Below are positions 44,670 through 53,711 of a DNA stretch of 64,000 nucleotides, in pieces. How positions within the stretch are numbered: the first letter of the stretch is position 1; each line of letters starts with the position of its first letter. Position numbers and translations under genes: made by a program. The notes beneath the pieces are model-generated. The model had not been told where the DNA came from and did not search any database. It was given only the letters and a program-made list of their open reading frames with translations. The DNA comes from Caldilineaceae bacterium (GTDB lineage: Bacteria; Chloroflexota; Anaerolineae; Caldilineales; Caldilineaceae). Location: positions 1 through 64,000 of the forward strand of contig JAJEDJ010000042.1 of the NCBI GenBank assembly GCA_022821545.1, given 5' to 3'.

Positions 44670-45116
44670 TCAGTCGCTCCGATTTTCGGAAATGTAAGAC
44701 AGGAGCCCTTGCAATCCAAGCAAATAACTGCGCCAGCCAAAACCGCTGATCTGACCAACGCAGACCGGTGCAATTACGGACCGGTGGCGGAACGCCTCGC
44801 GGCTGTGGACGTTGCTCAGGTGGACTTCGACCGTAGGCAGGGCTACTCCGGCCACCGCGTCGCGTATGGCGTATGAATAGTGAGTGAACGCGCCGGGATT
44901 CATCAGCAGTCCGTCGGCCCAGGAACGGGCGCCGTGAATTTCGTCGATCAGCCCGCCTTCAAAGTTGCTTTGAAAAGTGCGAACCTCATTGTCTGTGCCG
45001 GCGGCGGCAACAAGCTCCCTGTCGATTGTTTCCAGGGTTACGTTGCCGTAGATCGAACGTTCGCGCGTGCCCAACAGATTCAGATTGGGGCCATGGAGCA
45101 CCAGGATTTTCGTCAT
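44670..45116 (-). CDS. aroQ: 3-dehydroquinate dehydratase, type II
   Basis: AroQ converts 3-dehydroquinate to 3-dehydroshikimate. This 148-residue type II enzyme forms dodecamers in its family. It has [15 protein letters not shown] with the catalytic Arg, and YGNVTL with the catalytic Tyr. [26 protein letters not shown] and the late [15 protein letters not shown] with the catalytic His complete the site. GAGACC lies before the ATG. It follows aroKB by 81 bases and completes the pathway between aroB and aroE. No type I dehydratase is seen. Confidence 0.95.
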   Translation of the reverse strand: MTKILVLHGPNLNLLGTRERSIYGNVTLETIDRELVAAAGTDNEVRTFQSNFEGGLIDEIHGARSWADGLLMNPGAFTHYSYAIRDAVAGVALPTVEVHLSNVHSREAFRHRSVIAPVCVGQISGFGWRSYLLGLQGLLSYISENRSD

Positions 45117-45197
45117 TGGTCTCTATTTTGTACAGTGAAAAGATTCGGAATCCACGTTTTTTCGGGGCCGTACCCCGGCACAGGCAAGCCGGGTTCC

Positions 45198-46844
45198 TTA
45201 TGTCAGCACTGAGGCAAGAGCTTCTTGTACAAACTGCTCACCCGGGTCGTCGATGATAACCACATCGCCAATTGCCTGGGGAATGATGAATCTCAGCATC
45301 CTGCCGCTTCTCTTCTTGTCCTTGAACATCATGGCGTATACATCGTTCAGGTCGAGCCCGCTGGCACTCGTGGGCAACTCCAGCCGCGCCAGGCAGTTCT
45401 CGATGCGGCTTGCGGTCTGAGCGTCGCAGCGATTTAGCGCCACTGCCATACGGGCGGCGGCCACGGTCCCGACGGCAACCGCCTCTCCGTGCCGCAAAGA
45501 ATAGCCGCTTACCTGTTCGATGGCATGGCCAAATGTGTGTCCCAGGTTGAGCGTCGCCCGCCGCCCCCTCTCAAACGGGTCCTCTATTACAACGTCCACC
45601 TTCACCCGCACGGCATCGGCGATCATCTGCGTCAGATTCGCCGGGCCCTGACCTTCCAGCTGGCGGAACAGATCAGGGTCGCCCAGGATGCCGTGCTTTA
45701 CGATCTCTGCCAGCCCCGACCGGAACTCGGCCGCAGGAAGTCCCGCGAGAACCTCCGGATCGATTATCACGACAACGGGCTGCTTGAACGCGCCGACAAG
45801 ATTCTTGCCCTGCGGTAGGTCTACGGCTGTCTTGCCGCCGACCGAGGCATCCACCATCGATAGCAGAGATGTCGGAATCTGAACGAAAGGAGCGCCGCGC
45901 AAGTAAGTGGCTGCCGCGAATCCGGCCATATCGCCGATAACACCGCCCCCCAGCCCGATAATCGGGCTTTTCCGGTCAAGCTCCGCAGCCACAAACTGAT
46001 CATACAGGCTATGAACTGTAGTCAGCGTCTTGTGCTCTTCCCCTTCGGGAACAAGACACAAGACCGGCGTGTAGCCCGCATCCTTCAGGCTCCTGCTCAC
46101 GATGTCGGCGTAATGTTCGGCGATGTCAGCGTTCGAAACGATCGCGGCCTTCCCTTTGGCCACCGCTCGATTGGAAAGGAGACGGCCCGCTTGCACAAGG
46201 ATGCCTTCGCCAATACAGATGTGGTAGTGCCCTTCCGGCGTGGGCACCGTGATGCGGGTCATCTCAGCGACCTCATTGTTGCCTGCCAGAGTGTCGAGAA
46301 CGCGCTCTGCAACGGTCTCCGGTTCGACGCCGTCCGTCGGCACTCGCAGGGGAATCCTCCCATAGGCATCGCGGCGGCTCAGGAGCAGACTCTCTATGTT
46401 GCGTCTTTTTTCTTCCCGGTCACCGGGCAGAAGCGGGCGGTCTTCAAACGTCTCCACGCGCTCAAGGACGGTGTCGGCTCCGGCCGTCAGGCAGACCACG
46501 GGACCGCTTGCTTCCAATGTTTGCCGGTTGTCATCGCTGACAAGCGTGCCCCCGCCGGTTGCAATCACCAGGCCGGTCTCTCCGGCGAGTGTTTGGCAGA
46601 GCCGCGCCTCCGCTTGACGAAACAGCTCCTCGCCGTCGTCGGCGAATATCTCGGCTATCGGCTTCCCAAACTCCGCCTCAATGCGCTCATCCATGTCGAC
46701 GAGCCGGCGGCCCATGCGATCGGCCAGGATGCGGCCTACGGTTGTCTTGCCCGTACCCATGAAGCCGGTAATCGTGAGGTTGCAGCCGTCGGCCACGGGA
46801 CTTTCCATTGACTGCGCGGCCGCTGAAGCGTGGGCGTTTTCCAC
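45198..46844 (-). CDS. aroKB: Fused shikimate kinase / 3-dehydroquinate synthase
   Basis: This 548-residue protein carries two shikimate-pathway steps. Residues ~20-185 are shikimate kinase, with the P-loop GFMGTGKT (27-34), the substrate Asp in VDMDERIE and the ATGGGTL motif. Residues ~195-548 are 3-dehydroquinate synthase, with LGGGVIGDMAGFAAATYLRG, QIPTSLLSMVDASVGGKTAV and zinc ligands in NLGHTFGHAIE. The start is GTG, with GGAG 8 nt upstream. A kinase-synthase fusion is known in Thermotoga. The two steps are not consecutive, so the fusion is about co-expression rather than channelling. Confidence 0.93.
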   Translation of the reverse strand: MENAHASAAAQSMESPVADGCNLTITGFMGTGKTTVGRILADRMGRRLVDMDERIEAEFGKPIAEIFADDGEELFRQAEARLCQTLAGETGLVIATGGGTLVSDDNRQTLEASGPVVCLTAGADTVLERVETFEDRPLLPGDREEKRRNIESLLLSRRDAYGRIPLRVPTDGVEPETVAERVLDTLAGNNEVAEMTRITVPTPEGHYHICIGEGILVQAGRLLSNRAVAKGKAAIVSNADIAEHYADIVSRSLKDAGYTPVLCLVPEGEEHKTLTTVHSLYDQFVAAELDRKSPIIGLGGGVIGDMAGFAAATYLRGAPFVQIPTSLLSMVDASVGGKTAVDLPQGKNLVGAFKQPVVVIIDPEVLAGLPAAEFRSGLAEIVKHGILGDPDLFRQLEGQGPANLTQMIADAVRVKVDVVIEDPFERGRRATLNLGHTFGHAIEQVSGYSLRHGEAVAVGTVAAARMAVALNRCDAQTASRIENCLARLELPTSASGLDLNDVYAMMFKDKKRSGRMLRFIIPQAIGDVVIIDDPGEQFVQEALASVLT

Positions 46845-46859
46845 TCTGTTGACTCCAAT

Positions 46860-48110
46860 TCAGAACAACCTGAAGTTCTTCCCGTCCACTCGTCCGGACT
46901 GGTGCATCAGGACAGCGTTCATCAGTTCTATCGCTAAGCGGGACTCCAGCGTTACACCGGCGCGTACGCCAACGCAGGGGTCGTGCCGCCCCTTTTCCAG
47001 CGCAAAGTCAATCTCTTCCATATTTTTGCGCACCGAATTCTGCCTCTTGAGAATGGTTGAGGTGGGCTTGAAACCGACCCGGCATACCAGCGGTGAACCG
47101 GTCGTCACGCCGCCTATCAGCCCGCCATGGCTGTTGGCCTGATAGCCGCTGCTGCGAATGGGATCGTTATTCTCGCTGCCCCTGCGGGTAATGACCTGCG
47201 CTCCGTCGCCTATCTCACACGACTGCACCGCGTTTAACCCTCCCAGCGCCCCCATTAACCGCACCTTGAGACTCTGATAGAGGGGCTCGCCCACAAGCGA
47301 AGGCGGGTTGACGGCCACAACCTCAACCGCCGCGCCCAGTGAATCTCCCTCGACGCGCGTGCGTTTGATCAGCTCACCCGCCTCCTGCGCGAACTCGGCA
47401 TCGAGCGAACGAATCTCGGCCTCGTCGAGCCTGTCCTCCACCGCCGCAATCTGTCCCGGTGTGACCGGCTGTGCGTCCTGCTTCCGCCTGACGCTCTCGA
47501 AATGCTGTGCCAGGCTCAGATTCGTGCGAAGCGGCCCGACCTGTGAGATGGATGACAGGACCACAGTGCCGAACTGCTCTCTCAGAAAGATGCGGGCGAC
47601 CGCCCCGCCGATAACATCCGAAATCGTCGAGCGGTAACTGGAACGCCCTCCGCCGCGAATGTCAATGAAGCCCTGAGACTTGTGATACTTTACCAGGTCG
47701 GTGTGGCCCGGACGTACCTCGCCGCGGGGTCCGGCAAACTGTTCGTAGTGGCGCGAGCGTTGTGATGTGGAGAGGACCAGTGCGGCGATCGGCTCGCCCG
47801 TTGCGTATCCTTCTTCGTAGCTTTCGGTGGCGGAATCGGCCCCGCCGCCAACTGATATCGCGGGGCCGGACAGCAACTGGTCGATCTCGCCTTCAGCATA
47901 TAGACCGGAGAGCAGCACAACCCTGTCGGCCTCCTGACGCGGTGTGCCGTGACGGTTGCTGCCGGGACGGCGCCTGTCCAGGTACCTCTGCACCTCGTCT
48001 CGACGAATGCGAAGCCCGGCAGGGCAACCGAATACAATGGTCGTTACTCCCGGTCCGTGCGATTCACCGGCGCCGGCAACGGCAAAAAGGGGTCCCCCCA
48101 GAATCTCCAT
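46860..48110 (-). CDS. aroC: Chorismate synthase
   Basis: AroC makes chorismate from EPSP with reduced FMN. This 416-residue protein is longer than the common ~360-residue form. It has the early GESHGPGVTTIVFGCPAGL with the catalytic His, RRRPGSNRHGTPRQEAD, the FMN/substrate region RGGGRSSYRST and the late GRHDPCVGVRAG. GAGGGA before the ATG overlaps the trpF stop, so the genes are coupled. It is followed by aroKB after 15 bases. The product feeds TrpE on this operon and AroH on the other. Confidence 0.94.
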   Translation of the reverse strand: MEILGGPLFAVAGAGESHGPGVTTIVFGCPAGLRIRRDEVQRYLDRRRPGSNRHGTPRQEADRVVLLSGLYAEGEIDQLLSGPAISVGGGADSATESYEEGYATGEPIAALVLSTSQRSRHYEQFAGPRGEVRPGHTDLVKYHKSQGFIDIRGGGRSSYRSTISDVIGGAVARIFLREQFGTVVLSSISQVGPLRTNLSLAQHFESVRRKQDAQPVTPGQIAAVEDRLDEAEIRSLDAEFAQEAGELIKRTRVEGDSLGAAVEVVAVNPPSLVGEPLYQSLKVRLMGALGGLNAVQSCEIGDGAQVITRRGSENNDPIRSSGYQANSHGGLIGGVTTGSPLVCRVGFKPTSTILKRQNSVRKNMEEIDFALEKGRHDPCVGVRAGVTLESRLAIELMNAVLMHQSGRVDGKNFRLF

Positions 48111-48121
48111 GCTTCAATCCC

Positions 48122-48838
48122 TCATTCGGCGTTCGCAGCCGTCGTCTGCCAGCCAGGGCCTTTGGCGGAAGAAACAAATGCACGTACCTTGTCTGGGTCT
48201 TTTCGTCCCGGCTCGATCTCGACGCCGCTGCTCACGTCAACTGCCCACGGCCGTACGGCCTCCACGGCCGCCCCGACATTATCCGGGGTGAGGCCGCCCG
48301 CCAGGACCAGTCGTGAGCAGGTTTTCGCAATGCCGGCGGCTGCGTTCCAGTCGGCCTTCTTGCCTGTACCCCCATACGCATTGGGGTCGTAGGCGTCGAT
48401 AAGAAGCTGCGGACCGCTGTCCGGACCCAACTCTGCGTACCATTCGGCTTCGATTTCGGCTTCGGCGGCGCTGGTTGGACGCAACGCTTTGAATCCGGAC
48501 CCCTGGAGGGCCTCCAGCATCGCAGGGGGCTCATCCCCGTGCAACTGGGCGAAATCCAGGTTGGCGGCTCGCATCGTTTCTTCAACTCCGGCCAGCGGTT
48601 CATTTACGAAGACGCCGATAAAGCGGGGCAATCGACTATATTCCAGGCCGGAAGCCGGGCGCGTCATCGAACTGGAAAGATGCGCCTTCAATCTTGAAGT
48701 GATCGCTCCGGCTGCCTCCGGCTCGACGTAGCGGGGAGACTTTCTGAAAAAGATGAAGCCCAGAAAATCCGCGCCGGCGCTGGCAGCGCACACGCCGTCT
48801 TCAAAGCTGGTGATACCGCAGATCTTTACGTGCGTCAT
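48122..48838 (-). CDS. trpF: Phosphoribosylanthranilate isomerase
   Basis: TrpF carries out an Amadori rearrangement in the Trp pathway. This 238-residue TIM barrel opens with the diagnostic VKICGITSFEDGVCAASAGA, whose Cys is the catalytic base. It has IGVFVNEPL, the Asp in LLIDAYDP and the late phosphate site LAGGLTPDNVGAAV and VDVSSGVE. The ATG at 48838 gives the standard family start; an in-frame extension to 48979 would overlap trpC and is not homologous. The upstream ribosome binding site is weak. It lies 49 bases after trpC and 11 bases before aroC. Confidence 0.93.
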   Translation of the reverse strand: MTHVKICGITSFEDGVCAASAGADFLGFIFFRKSPRYVEPEAAGAITSRLKAHLSSSMTRPASGLEYSRLPRFIGVFVNEPLAGVEETMRAANLDFAQLHGDEPPAMLEALQGSGFKALRPTSAAEAEIEAEWYAELGPDSGPQLLIDAYDPNAYGGTGKKADWNAAAGIAKTCSRLVLAGGLTPDNVGAAVEAVRPWAVDVSSGVEIEPGRKDPDKVRAFVSSAKGPGWQTTAANAE

Positions 48839-48887
48839 TGTTCGAATACCCTGAACATACAGAATTGCCAGCGAATGGCCTTTGCCG

Positions 48888-49736
48888 CTATGGTTTGCCC
48901 GCGAGGGCGAATTCGCGTACAAGCGCGCCCCGCTCTGACTGCGGCAACTTGCAAAAGCTCTCACCCACGAGAATGGCATCGCAGCCCATCTCAGCCATGC
49001 GCCTCACATCGTTCGCATTGCGGATGCCGCTCTCGCCGACCACGATAATGTCGGTGGGAATCAGTTTTCGCAACCTGGCGGTCGTTTCGATATCCACGTC
49101 AAACGTCTTCAGATTCCGGTTATTGACGCCGATGATCCGGGACTCCGCCGCCAGCGCCCGCTCCAATTCCTCCTCGTCGTGGACCTCCACCAGCGCGCTC
49201 ATGCCCAGTTGATTCGTCAGGCGGAGCAGCTCGCGCAGGTCGGTGTCCCCCAACACGCCAACGATCAGCAACAGTGCGTCCGCCCCCGCCGCGCGGGCCT
49301 CGTACACCTGGTAGGGATGGTAGATGAACTCCTTGCGCAGCAACGGCGTGGACAGGTTGCTTGCGCGCAGATGCTCGACGATTTCAGCCAGATAGGCAAC
49401 TCTTCCCTGGAAAAAGCGAGCGTCGGTCAAACAGGAAATTGCGGCGGCCCCGCAGGCGGCGTATGTTTCGGCAATCGCTGTCGGCGACCAGTCCCGGGCG
49501 ATCAACCCCTTGGAGGGGCTTGCACGCTTGACTTCGGCGATTAGGCTGGCGCCGGCCTCGGCGGTGAGTGCGGCCGCGAAATCCAGAGGCGGCTCGGCCA
49601 CCAGCGCAAGGGCCTTGAGTTGAGCCAGTGGCACGTCCTCCATCTGACGCGCCACCTCCTCGCGCTTCCAGGACATGATCCTGTCCAGGACCTGCCCCTT
49701 ATGTTTACTGATTTGCAACTGAGAATATCTGGCCAT
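48888..49736 (-). CDS. trpC: Indole-3-glycerol phosphate synthase
   Basis: TrpC closes the indole ring. This 282-residue barrel has SLIAEVKRASPSKGLIA with the catalytic Lys. PLLRKEFIYHPYQVYEARAAGADALLL carries another catalytic Lys, IIGVNNRNLKTF is conserved, and ESGIRNANDV is the phosphate site. It is monofunctional, with trpF as the next gene. The ATG lies 4 bases after the trpD stop. Confidence 0.95.
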   Translation of the reverse strand: MARYSQLQISKHKGQVLDRIMSWKREEVARQMEDVPLAQLKALALVAEPPLDFAAALTAEAGASLIAEVKRASPSKGLIARDWSPTAIAETYAACGAAAISCLTDARFFQGRVAYLAEIVEHLRASNLSTPLLRKEFIYHPYQVYEARAAGADALLLIVGVLGDTDLRELLRLTNQLGMSALVEVHDEEELERALAAESRIIGVNNRNLKTFDVDIETTARLRKLIPTDIIVVGESGIRNANDVRRMAEMGCDAILVGESFCKLPQSERGALVREFALAGKP

Positions 49737-49740
49737 TGTC

Positions 49741-50790
49741 TTACTGGCTGCCTCTGAAACTTTGCGTCTTCTCTATAAACGCATCGAGCGAGCTCTGTGC
49801 TGCGCCGCTGTCGATCGATTGCGCAGCTGCGGACAGTCCGGCCTCCCAGTCACTGTTTTCGGTCGCCAGAGCTGCTGCCGCATTCAATAGTACCACATCC
49901 CGCTTAGCGCCGCGCAGTTCACCACTGAGGATTCCCCGGGTGATGGCCGCGTTTGTGGCTGCGTCTCCCCCAACCAGATCGTCGAGTGATGCCGGCGAAA
50001 GCCCGAGATCCGTCGCCGATAACTCACTTTCCCGGACCTCACCATCGCGTAAATGGCTGATCCGATTGACGCCGGTATTCGTGAGCTCGTCCACACCGCG
50101 CCCATCGTCGGTCGTTCCGTGGACGACAAAGGCGGCTGTGCTGCCCATCTGTCCCAGGACCTCCGCCATCCGCGAAGTGAGACTGGGGCTGGGTACGCCG
50201 ATCACCTGGTGCGTGGCGTTGGCAGGGTTTGTCAGCGGACCGAGGAAATTGAAGACGGTGCGGGTCGCCAGCTCCCTGCGCGGCCCGATGGCGAACCTCA
50301 TTGCCGGATGGTAAAGAGGCGCGAACAAGAAGCCGATGCCAACGTCCTCGATGCACTCCGCAACCTGTTCCGGGCCCAGGTCCAATTGGACGCCCATTTC
50401 CTCGAGCACGTCGGCGCTGCCGCACTGACTGCTCGCGGACCGGTTGCCGTGCTTGGCGACTCTTTCGCCGGCCCCGGCAACGACGAAAGCGACGGTGGTA
50501 CTGATGTTGAAGGTGCCCGTCTGATCGCCGCCCGTTCCGCAAGTGTCCAGCAGGCGCTGGCCGCCGAGATTCGGCCGCACCTGCACTGCGACGCGCTTCA
50601 TCGCCCGGGCGCAGCCTGTAATTTCGGCTACGCTCTCTCCCTTCATGCGCAGCGCCGCCAGAAACGCGCCGATCTGGGCATCAGTCGCCTCGCCGCCCAT
50701 GATCTGTGTCATCGCCGCGTCGGCCGCGTCGGCGTCGAGGCCTTGGCCTGCGAAAATCGATTCCAGTGATTCAACTATAGGTGACGCCAT
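49741..50790 (-). CDS. trpD: Anthranilate phosphoribosyltransferase
   Basis: TrpD joins anthranilate and PRPP. This 349-residue protein has the PRPP-binding DTCGTGGDQTGTFNISTT and KHGNRSASSQCGSADVLE. The anthranilate-binding region is near FLFAPLYHPAMR, and FNFLGPLTNP is conserved. The ATG at 50790 has AGGAGAT 7 nt upstream; a TTG/ATG further upstream would add 6 residues. It is followed almost directly by trpC. Upstream is the kinase-like gene, about 97 bases away. Confidence 0.95.
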   Translation of the reverse strand: MASPIVESLESIFAGQGLDADAADAAMTQIMGGEATDAQIGAFLAALRMKGESVAEITGCARAMKRVAVQVRPNLGGQRLLDTCGTGGDQTGTFNISTTVAFVVAGAGERVAKHGNRSASSQCGSADVLEEMGVQLDLGPEQVAECIEDVGIGFLFAPLYHPAMRFAIGPRRELATRTVFNFLGPLTNPANATHQVIGVPSPSLTSRMAEVLGQMGSTAAFVVHGTTDDGRGVDELTNTGVNRISHLRDGEVRESELSATDLGLSPASLDDLVGGDAATNAAITRGILSGELRGAKRDVVLLNAAAALATENSDWEAGLSAAAQSIDSGAAQSSLDAFIEKTQSFRGSQ

Positions 50791-50887
50791 GAGCATATCT
50801 CCTGTCATGTCCAGCTTCTACACTGTCTCTTCAGACAATTTCTCCAGACAATCGATCCTGACCCGCTGTGCCGGAAGTCGCCGTCAG

Positions 50888-51967
50888 CTACATGGCCTGC
50901 AACCGGCTGCCGGTCAGGAACTCAATCTCGCCTGCCAGCAATTCGCTGTCTCCCTCTCCCAGTGGGGACAGCCCCCACAACGTCACTGAGCGGTGCAAAG
51001 CAACCGTCATCGCGCTGTTGAGAAAGGAAAGATACTCCGTACTCTCCGCATCCGGATCTGTGTCGGCCGCCGGCGGTATGGCCCTTTGGCGAATACCATT
51101 CAGCAAATAGGTCACCGCCTGAAAACTGAACAACCGCAAGTAAATGTCGACTCGATCCGGCATGCTGGGATCGCTATTGGAATAAGCATAGTGTTCCCGC
51201 CACCCGGCGCGGCCCTCTTCGGACCATTCGTCTCCCCCAAAAAAGAGAAAGCGGGCGATCTCCTGGGCCGGGTCGCCCAACCCAAAAAACTCCCAGTCAA
51301 CCAGCAAGGCCCGGCCTTCGTGAAACAGTGCATTGTCGGCCGTCAAGTCACCATGGATAGGCGAGGGAGCTGTCTCTCCGAACCGAGGCAGCGCCCTGTC
51401 CATCAGCCGGTGGGCGGCCGCCCAAAGCGATGAGAGATACTCAGACAATAAAGGCGCCGGAGCTGCAGATACCCACTCGCGCAGCGGGGCCTCTCCCGCC
51501 TGCCATATCTGCCAGAATGTAAGCAGATTGAAGGGGTGTGGGCTGAACCGCTGCATGTCGTCACTGTTGGCGCTGTGGACCCTGGCCGCTGCATCTGCGT
51601 GAGCGATGCGATGACGGGAGTCTGCAAGCGCCAGGGACTCACCGTCCGCCCAGCGGTAGACCAGAATCTGGCGAGGCAGTCCGGGGGGATATCGATCATA
51701 CCAGAGCGGCTCCGGCGCCAGACCGGCGCCTGCAAACTGCTCCTGCCCGCTGAACTGCCGCCGGCAACGAGCCTGACCGGCGTCCAAAAACATTTTGAAG
51801 ACGGCATCGGCGCCGTTCCCGCACTGTACTCGCCAGAGCAGATTGTCGCGCCCCTGCCAGTGATTCCTGATGGTCACCTCCTGATTTCGAAAGCCGCTGG
51901 AGGTGGAGCCGGTCAGGTAGCCATGTACGGCCTGTGTCCACGCACTCATTCCATTGACGCCTGTCAA
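50888..51967 (-). CDS. APH-family phosphotransferase inside the trp operon
   Basis: This 359-residue protein has the aminoglycoside-phosphotransferase fold, which is shared by choline, homoserine and other small-molecule kinases. The catalytic loop is HGDLTADN (His205, Asp207, Asn212) and the metal-binding VDWEFFG has Asp224. The N-lobe begins around LLWRVQCGNGADAVFKMF with the ATP Lys. Its ATG overlaps the trpG stop by 4 bases, so it is firmly part of the trp operon between trpG and trpD. No known Trp-pathway step needs it. A substrate cannot be assigned, and antibiotic resistance is not implied. Confidence 0.8.
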   Translation of the reverse strand: MTGVNGMSAWTQAVHGYLTGSTSSGFRNQEVTIRNHWQGRDNLLWRVQCGNGADAVFKMFLDAGQARCRRQFSGQEQFAGAGLAPEPLWYDRYPPGLPRQILVYRWADGESLALADSRHRIAHADAAARVHSANSDDMQRFSPHPFNLLTFWQIWQAGEAPLREWVSAAPAPLLSEYLSSLWAAAHRLMDRALPRFGETAPSPIHGDLTADNALFHEGRALLVDWEFFGLGDPAQEIARFLFFGGDEWSEEGRAGWREHYAYSNSDPSMPDRVDIYLRLFSFQAVTYLLNGIRQRAIPPAADTDPDAESTEYLSFLNSAMTVALHRSVTLWGLSPLGEGDSELLAGEIEFLTGSRLQAM

Positions 51968-52560
51968 ACGTTCAGAAAGTTTCGCAACAGGTCGTGCCCA
52001 TACTGCGTCAGAATGCTTTCCGGGTGAAATTGCACGCCGAAAATGGGCTTGGACCGGTGCTGCACACCCATCAACTCGCCCTCGACCGTGTGGGCTGTGG
52101 CTTCCAATTCTGCCGGCAGCGGCTCCTCCACGATCAGACTGTGGTAGCGGGTGGCGGTAAACGGGCTTGGAATCCCCTGAAACAGAGTCGTGCCCTTGTG
52201 ATGAATCGGGCTTACCTTGCCGTGCATCAACCGCGGCGCCCGCTCAACACTGCCGCCATGAACGTGGCCGATGCACTGTTGACCGAGACAGACGCCAAGA
52301 ATTGGCGTGCGGTCGCCCATATGACGGATTACGTCATTACTGACGCCGCTGTCCTGTTTCGGTGTGCCCGGCCCGGGGCTGATAATAATGTGGTTGGGCC
52401 GTTTCTCGGCAAGTTCCCCGATGTCGATGGCATCGTTCCGCCATACCTGAATGCGGTTTGCCTCCTCGCCGCCGGTCAAAGGGGTCTCATTGACGATTTC
52501 ACCCAGGAACTGAACCAGATTGTATGTGAAGCTATCATAATTGTCGATGACCGCGATCAT
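51964..52560 (-). CDS. trpG: Anthranilate synthase component II (glutamine amidotransferase)
   Basis: TrpG releases ammonia from glutamine for TrpE. This 198-residue class I amidotransferase has the triad Cys91 in LGVCLGQQCIGH and His179/Glu181 in FHPESILTQYG. The opening IDNYDSFTYNLVQFLGE is typical. GGAG precedes the ATG by 8 nt. It may also serve 4-aminobenzoate synthesis, since no separate pabA is in view. The stop overlaps the next gene by 4 bases. Confidence 0.95.
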   Translation of the reverse strand: MIAVIDNYDSFTYNLVQFLGEIVNETPLTGGEEANRIQVWRNDAIDIGELAEKRPNHIIISPGPGTPKQDSGVSNDVIRHMGDRTPILGVCLGQQCIGHVHGGSVERAPRLMHGKVSPIHHKGTTLFQGIPSPFTATRYHSLIVEEPLPAELEATAHTVEGELMGVQHRSKPIFGVQFHPESILTQYGHDLLRNFLNV

Positions 52561-52589
52561 TGCCCCGCTCCTTTCTCCAAAGTCCCGGT

Positions 52590-53645
52590 CTACGCCTTTG
52601 CGAGCCTCTTTTGGCGGCGCTCATTCGAGCGGCGAATTCGATTCCACACGCCGGTAAGTCCCATTGCCTTCTTCATTTCCATTAGCGTATTTCGGGCCTC
52701 TTCCTGTGCCCGCTGCGTGCCTTCGTAGATCAACTGGTCGGCGAAGCCTGTCTGTTCGGCGTAGTAAGCTCGCCGTTCACGGATCGGTTCGAGGAAGTTT
52801 TCCAGGGCGTTGTAGAGTTTCGTCTTCACCTCCACGTCGCCGACGGCCCCCTCTCTGTACCGGCTCTTCAGGTCTTCCACCTCCTCCTTATCGGGATTAA
52901 AAGTGTCGTGATAGCTGAAAACCGGGTTTCCTTCGACCGTGCCGGGAATGTCGGCGCGAATGCGGTTGGGGTCCGTGTACATGCTCATCACCCCTTTTCT
53001 GACCGTGGCCGAGTCGTCGCTGAGCAGAACTGCATTGCCTAGGCTCTTGCTCATCTTGGCCTGGCCGTCAGTGCCAACGAGTGTGCCGCCGACGATATAT
53101 GCGTCCGGCAAAGGAAAGACTTCGGAGTATGCGTTGTTGAAGCGGCGCGCAATCTGCCGGCTGATCTCTATGTGTGACTCGTTGTCCTTGCCTACCGGCA
53201 CCAGGTGCGCGCGCGGCATCAGAATGTCCGCCGCCTGCAATACAGGGTACCCGAGCAGGTTATAGGGCATCTGATCCATGTCGGCCGCCGCGGCCATATC
53301 CTTTATCGTGGGCAGCTGTTGCAGGCGCTCAACCGTCACCATGCCGCTGAGAATCAGGTGCATTTCATAGATCTCGTGTACGGCCGACTGCAGATAGAAC
53401 GAAGTCTTGGACGGGTCGATTCCGATGGCAAGGTGGTCGAGCACAATCTCGCGCGCATTTTCCCCGATCTGTGCAATGTCCTCCTTGGTTGGCTTCGTAG
53501 TCAGCATGTGGAGATCGGCGATGATGAAAAAGCACTCATAGTCCTCCTGGAACGCCAGCCGGTACTGTAAACTGCCCACGTAGTGGCCCAGGTGCAGCTT
53601 GCCCGTTGGACGGTCGCCTGTGAGAATCCGCCTCTTCTGTGTCAT
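52590..53645 (-). CDS. trpS: Tryptophanyl-tRNA synthetase
   Basis: TrpS charges tRNA-Trp. This 351-residue class I synthetase has the ATP motif PTGKLHLGHYVGSL (HIGH-like) and KMSKSLGNAV (KMSKS). The C-terminal domain ends in the usual REIRERRAYYAEQ-type helix region. The ATG at 53645 follows GGGAGGGAG. It is unusual to find trpS between trpE and trpG. Because a T-box sensing tRNA-Trp charging heads this operon, the synthetase and the biosynthetic enzymes are controlled by the same signal. Confidence 0.95.
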   Translation of the reverse strand: MTQKRRILTGDRPTGKLHLGHYVGSLQYRLAFQEDYECFFIIADLHMLTTKPTKEDIAQIGENAREIVLDHLAIGIDPSKTSFYLQSAVHEIYEMHLILSGMVTVERLQQLPTIKDMAAAADMDQMPYNLLGYPVLQAADILMPRAHLVPVGKDNESHIEISRQIARRFNNAYSEVFPLPDAYIVGGTLVGTDGQAKMSKSLGNAVLLSDDSATVRKGVMSMYTDPNRIRADIPGTVEGNPVFSYHDTFNPDKEEVEDLKSRYREGAVGDVEVKTKLYNALENFLEPIRERRAYYAEQTGFADQLIYEGTQRAQEEARNTLMEMKKAMGLTGVWNRIRRSNERRQKRLAKA

Positions 53646-53711
53646 TTCTCCCTCCCGTATTTGCAAAAAGGTCCTTTGATAATTGGCATGATAATTGGCG
53701 CTGGCGCACTC

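Noticed and set aside
45163..45177. CGGGG/CCCCG inverted repeat between aroKB and aroQ
   Set aside because: Only 5 bp and no T-run on the transcribed strand, so not called as a terminator.
48839..48979. Extension of the trpF reading frame upstream
   Set aside because: It overlaps the end of trpC, is not homologous to TrpF, and the ATG at 48838 matches the usual MTHVKICG-type start.
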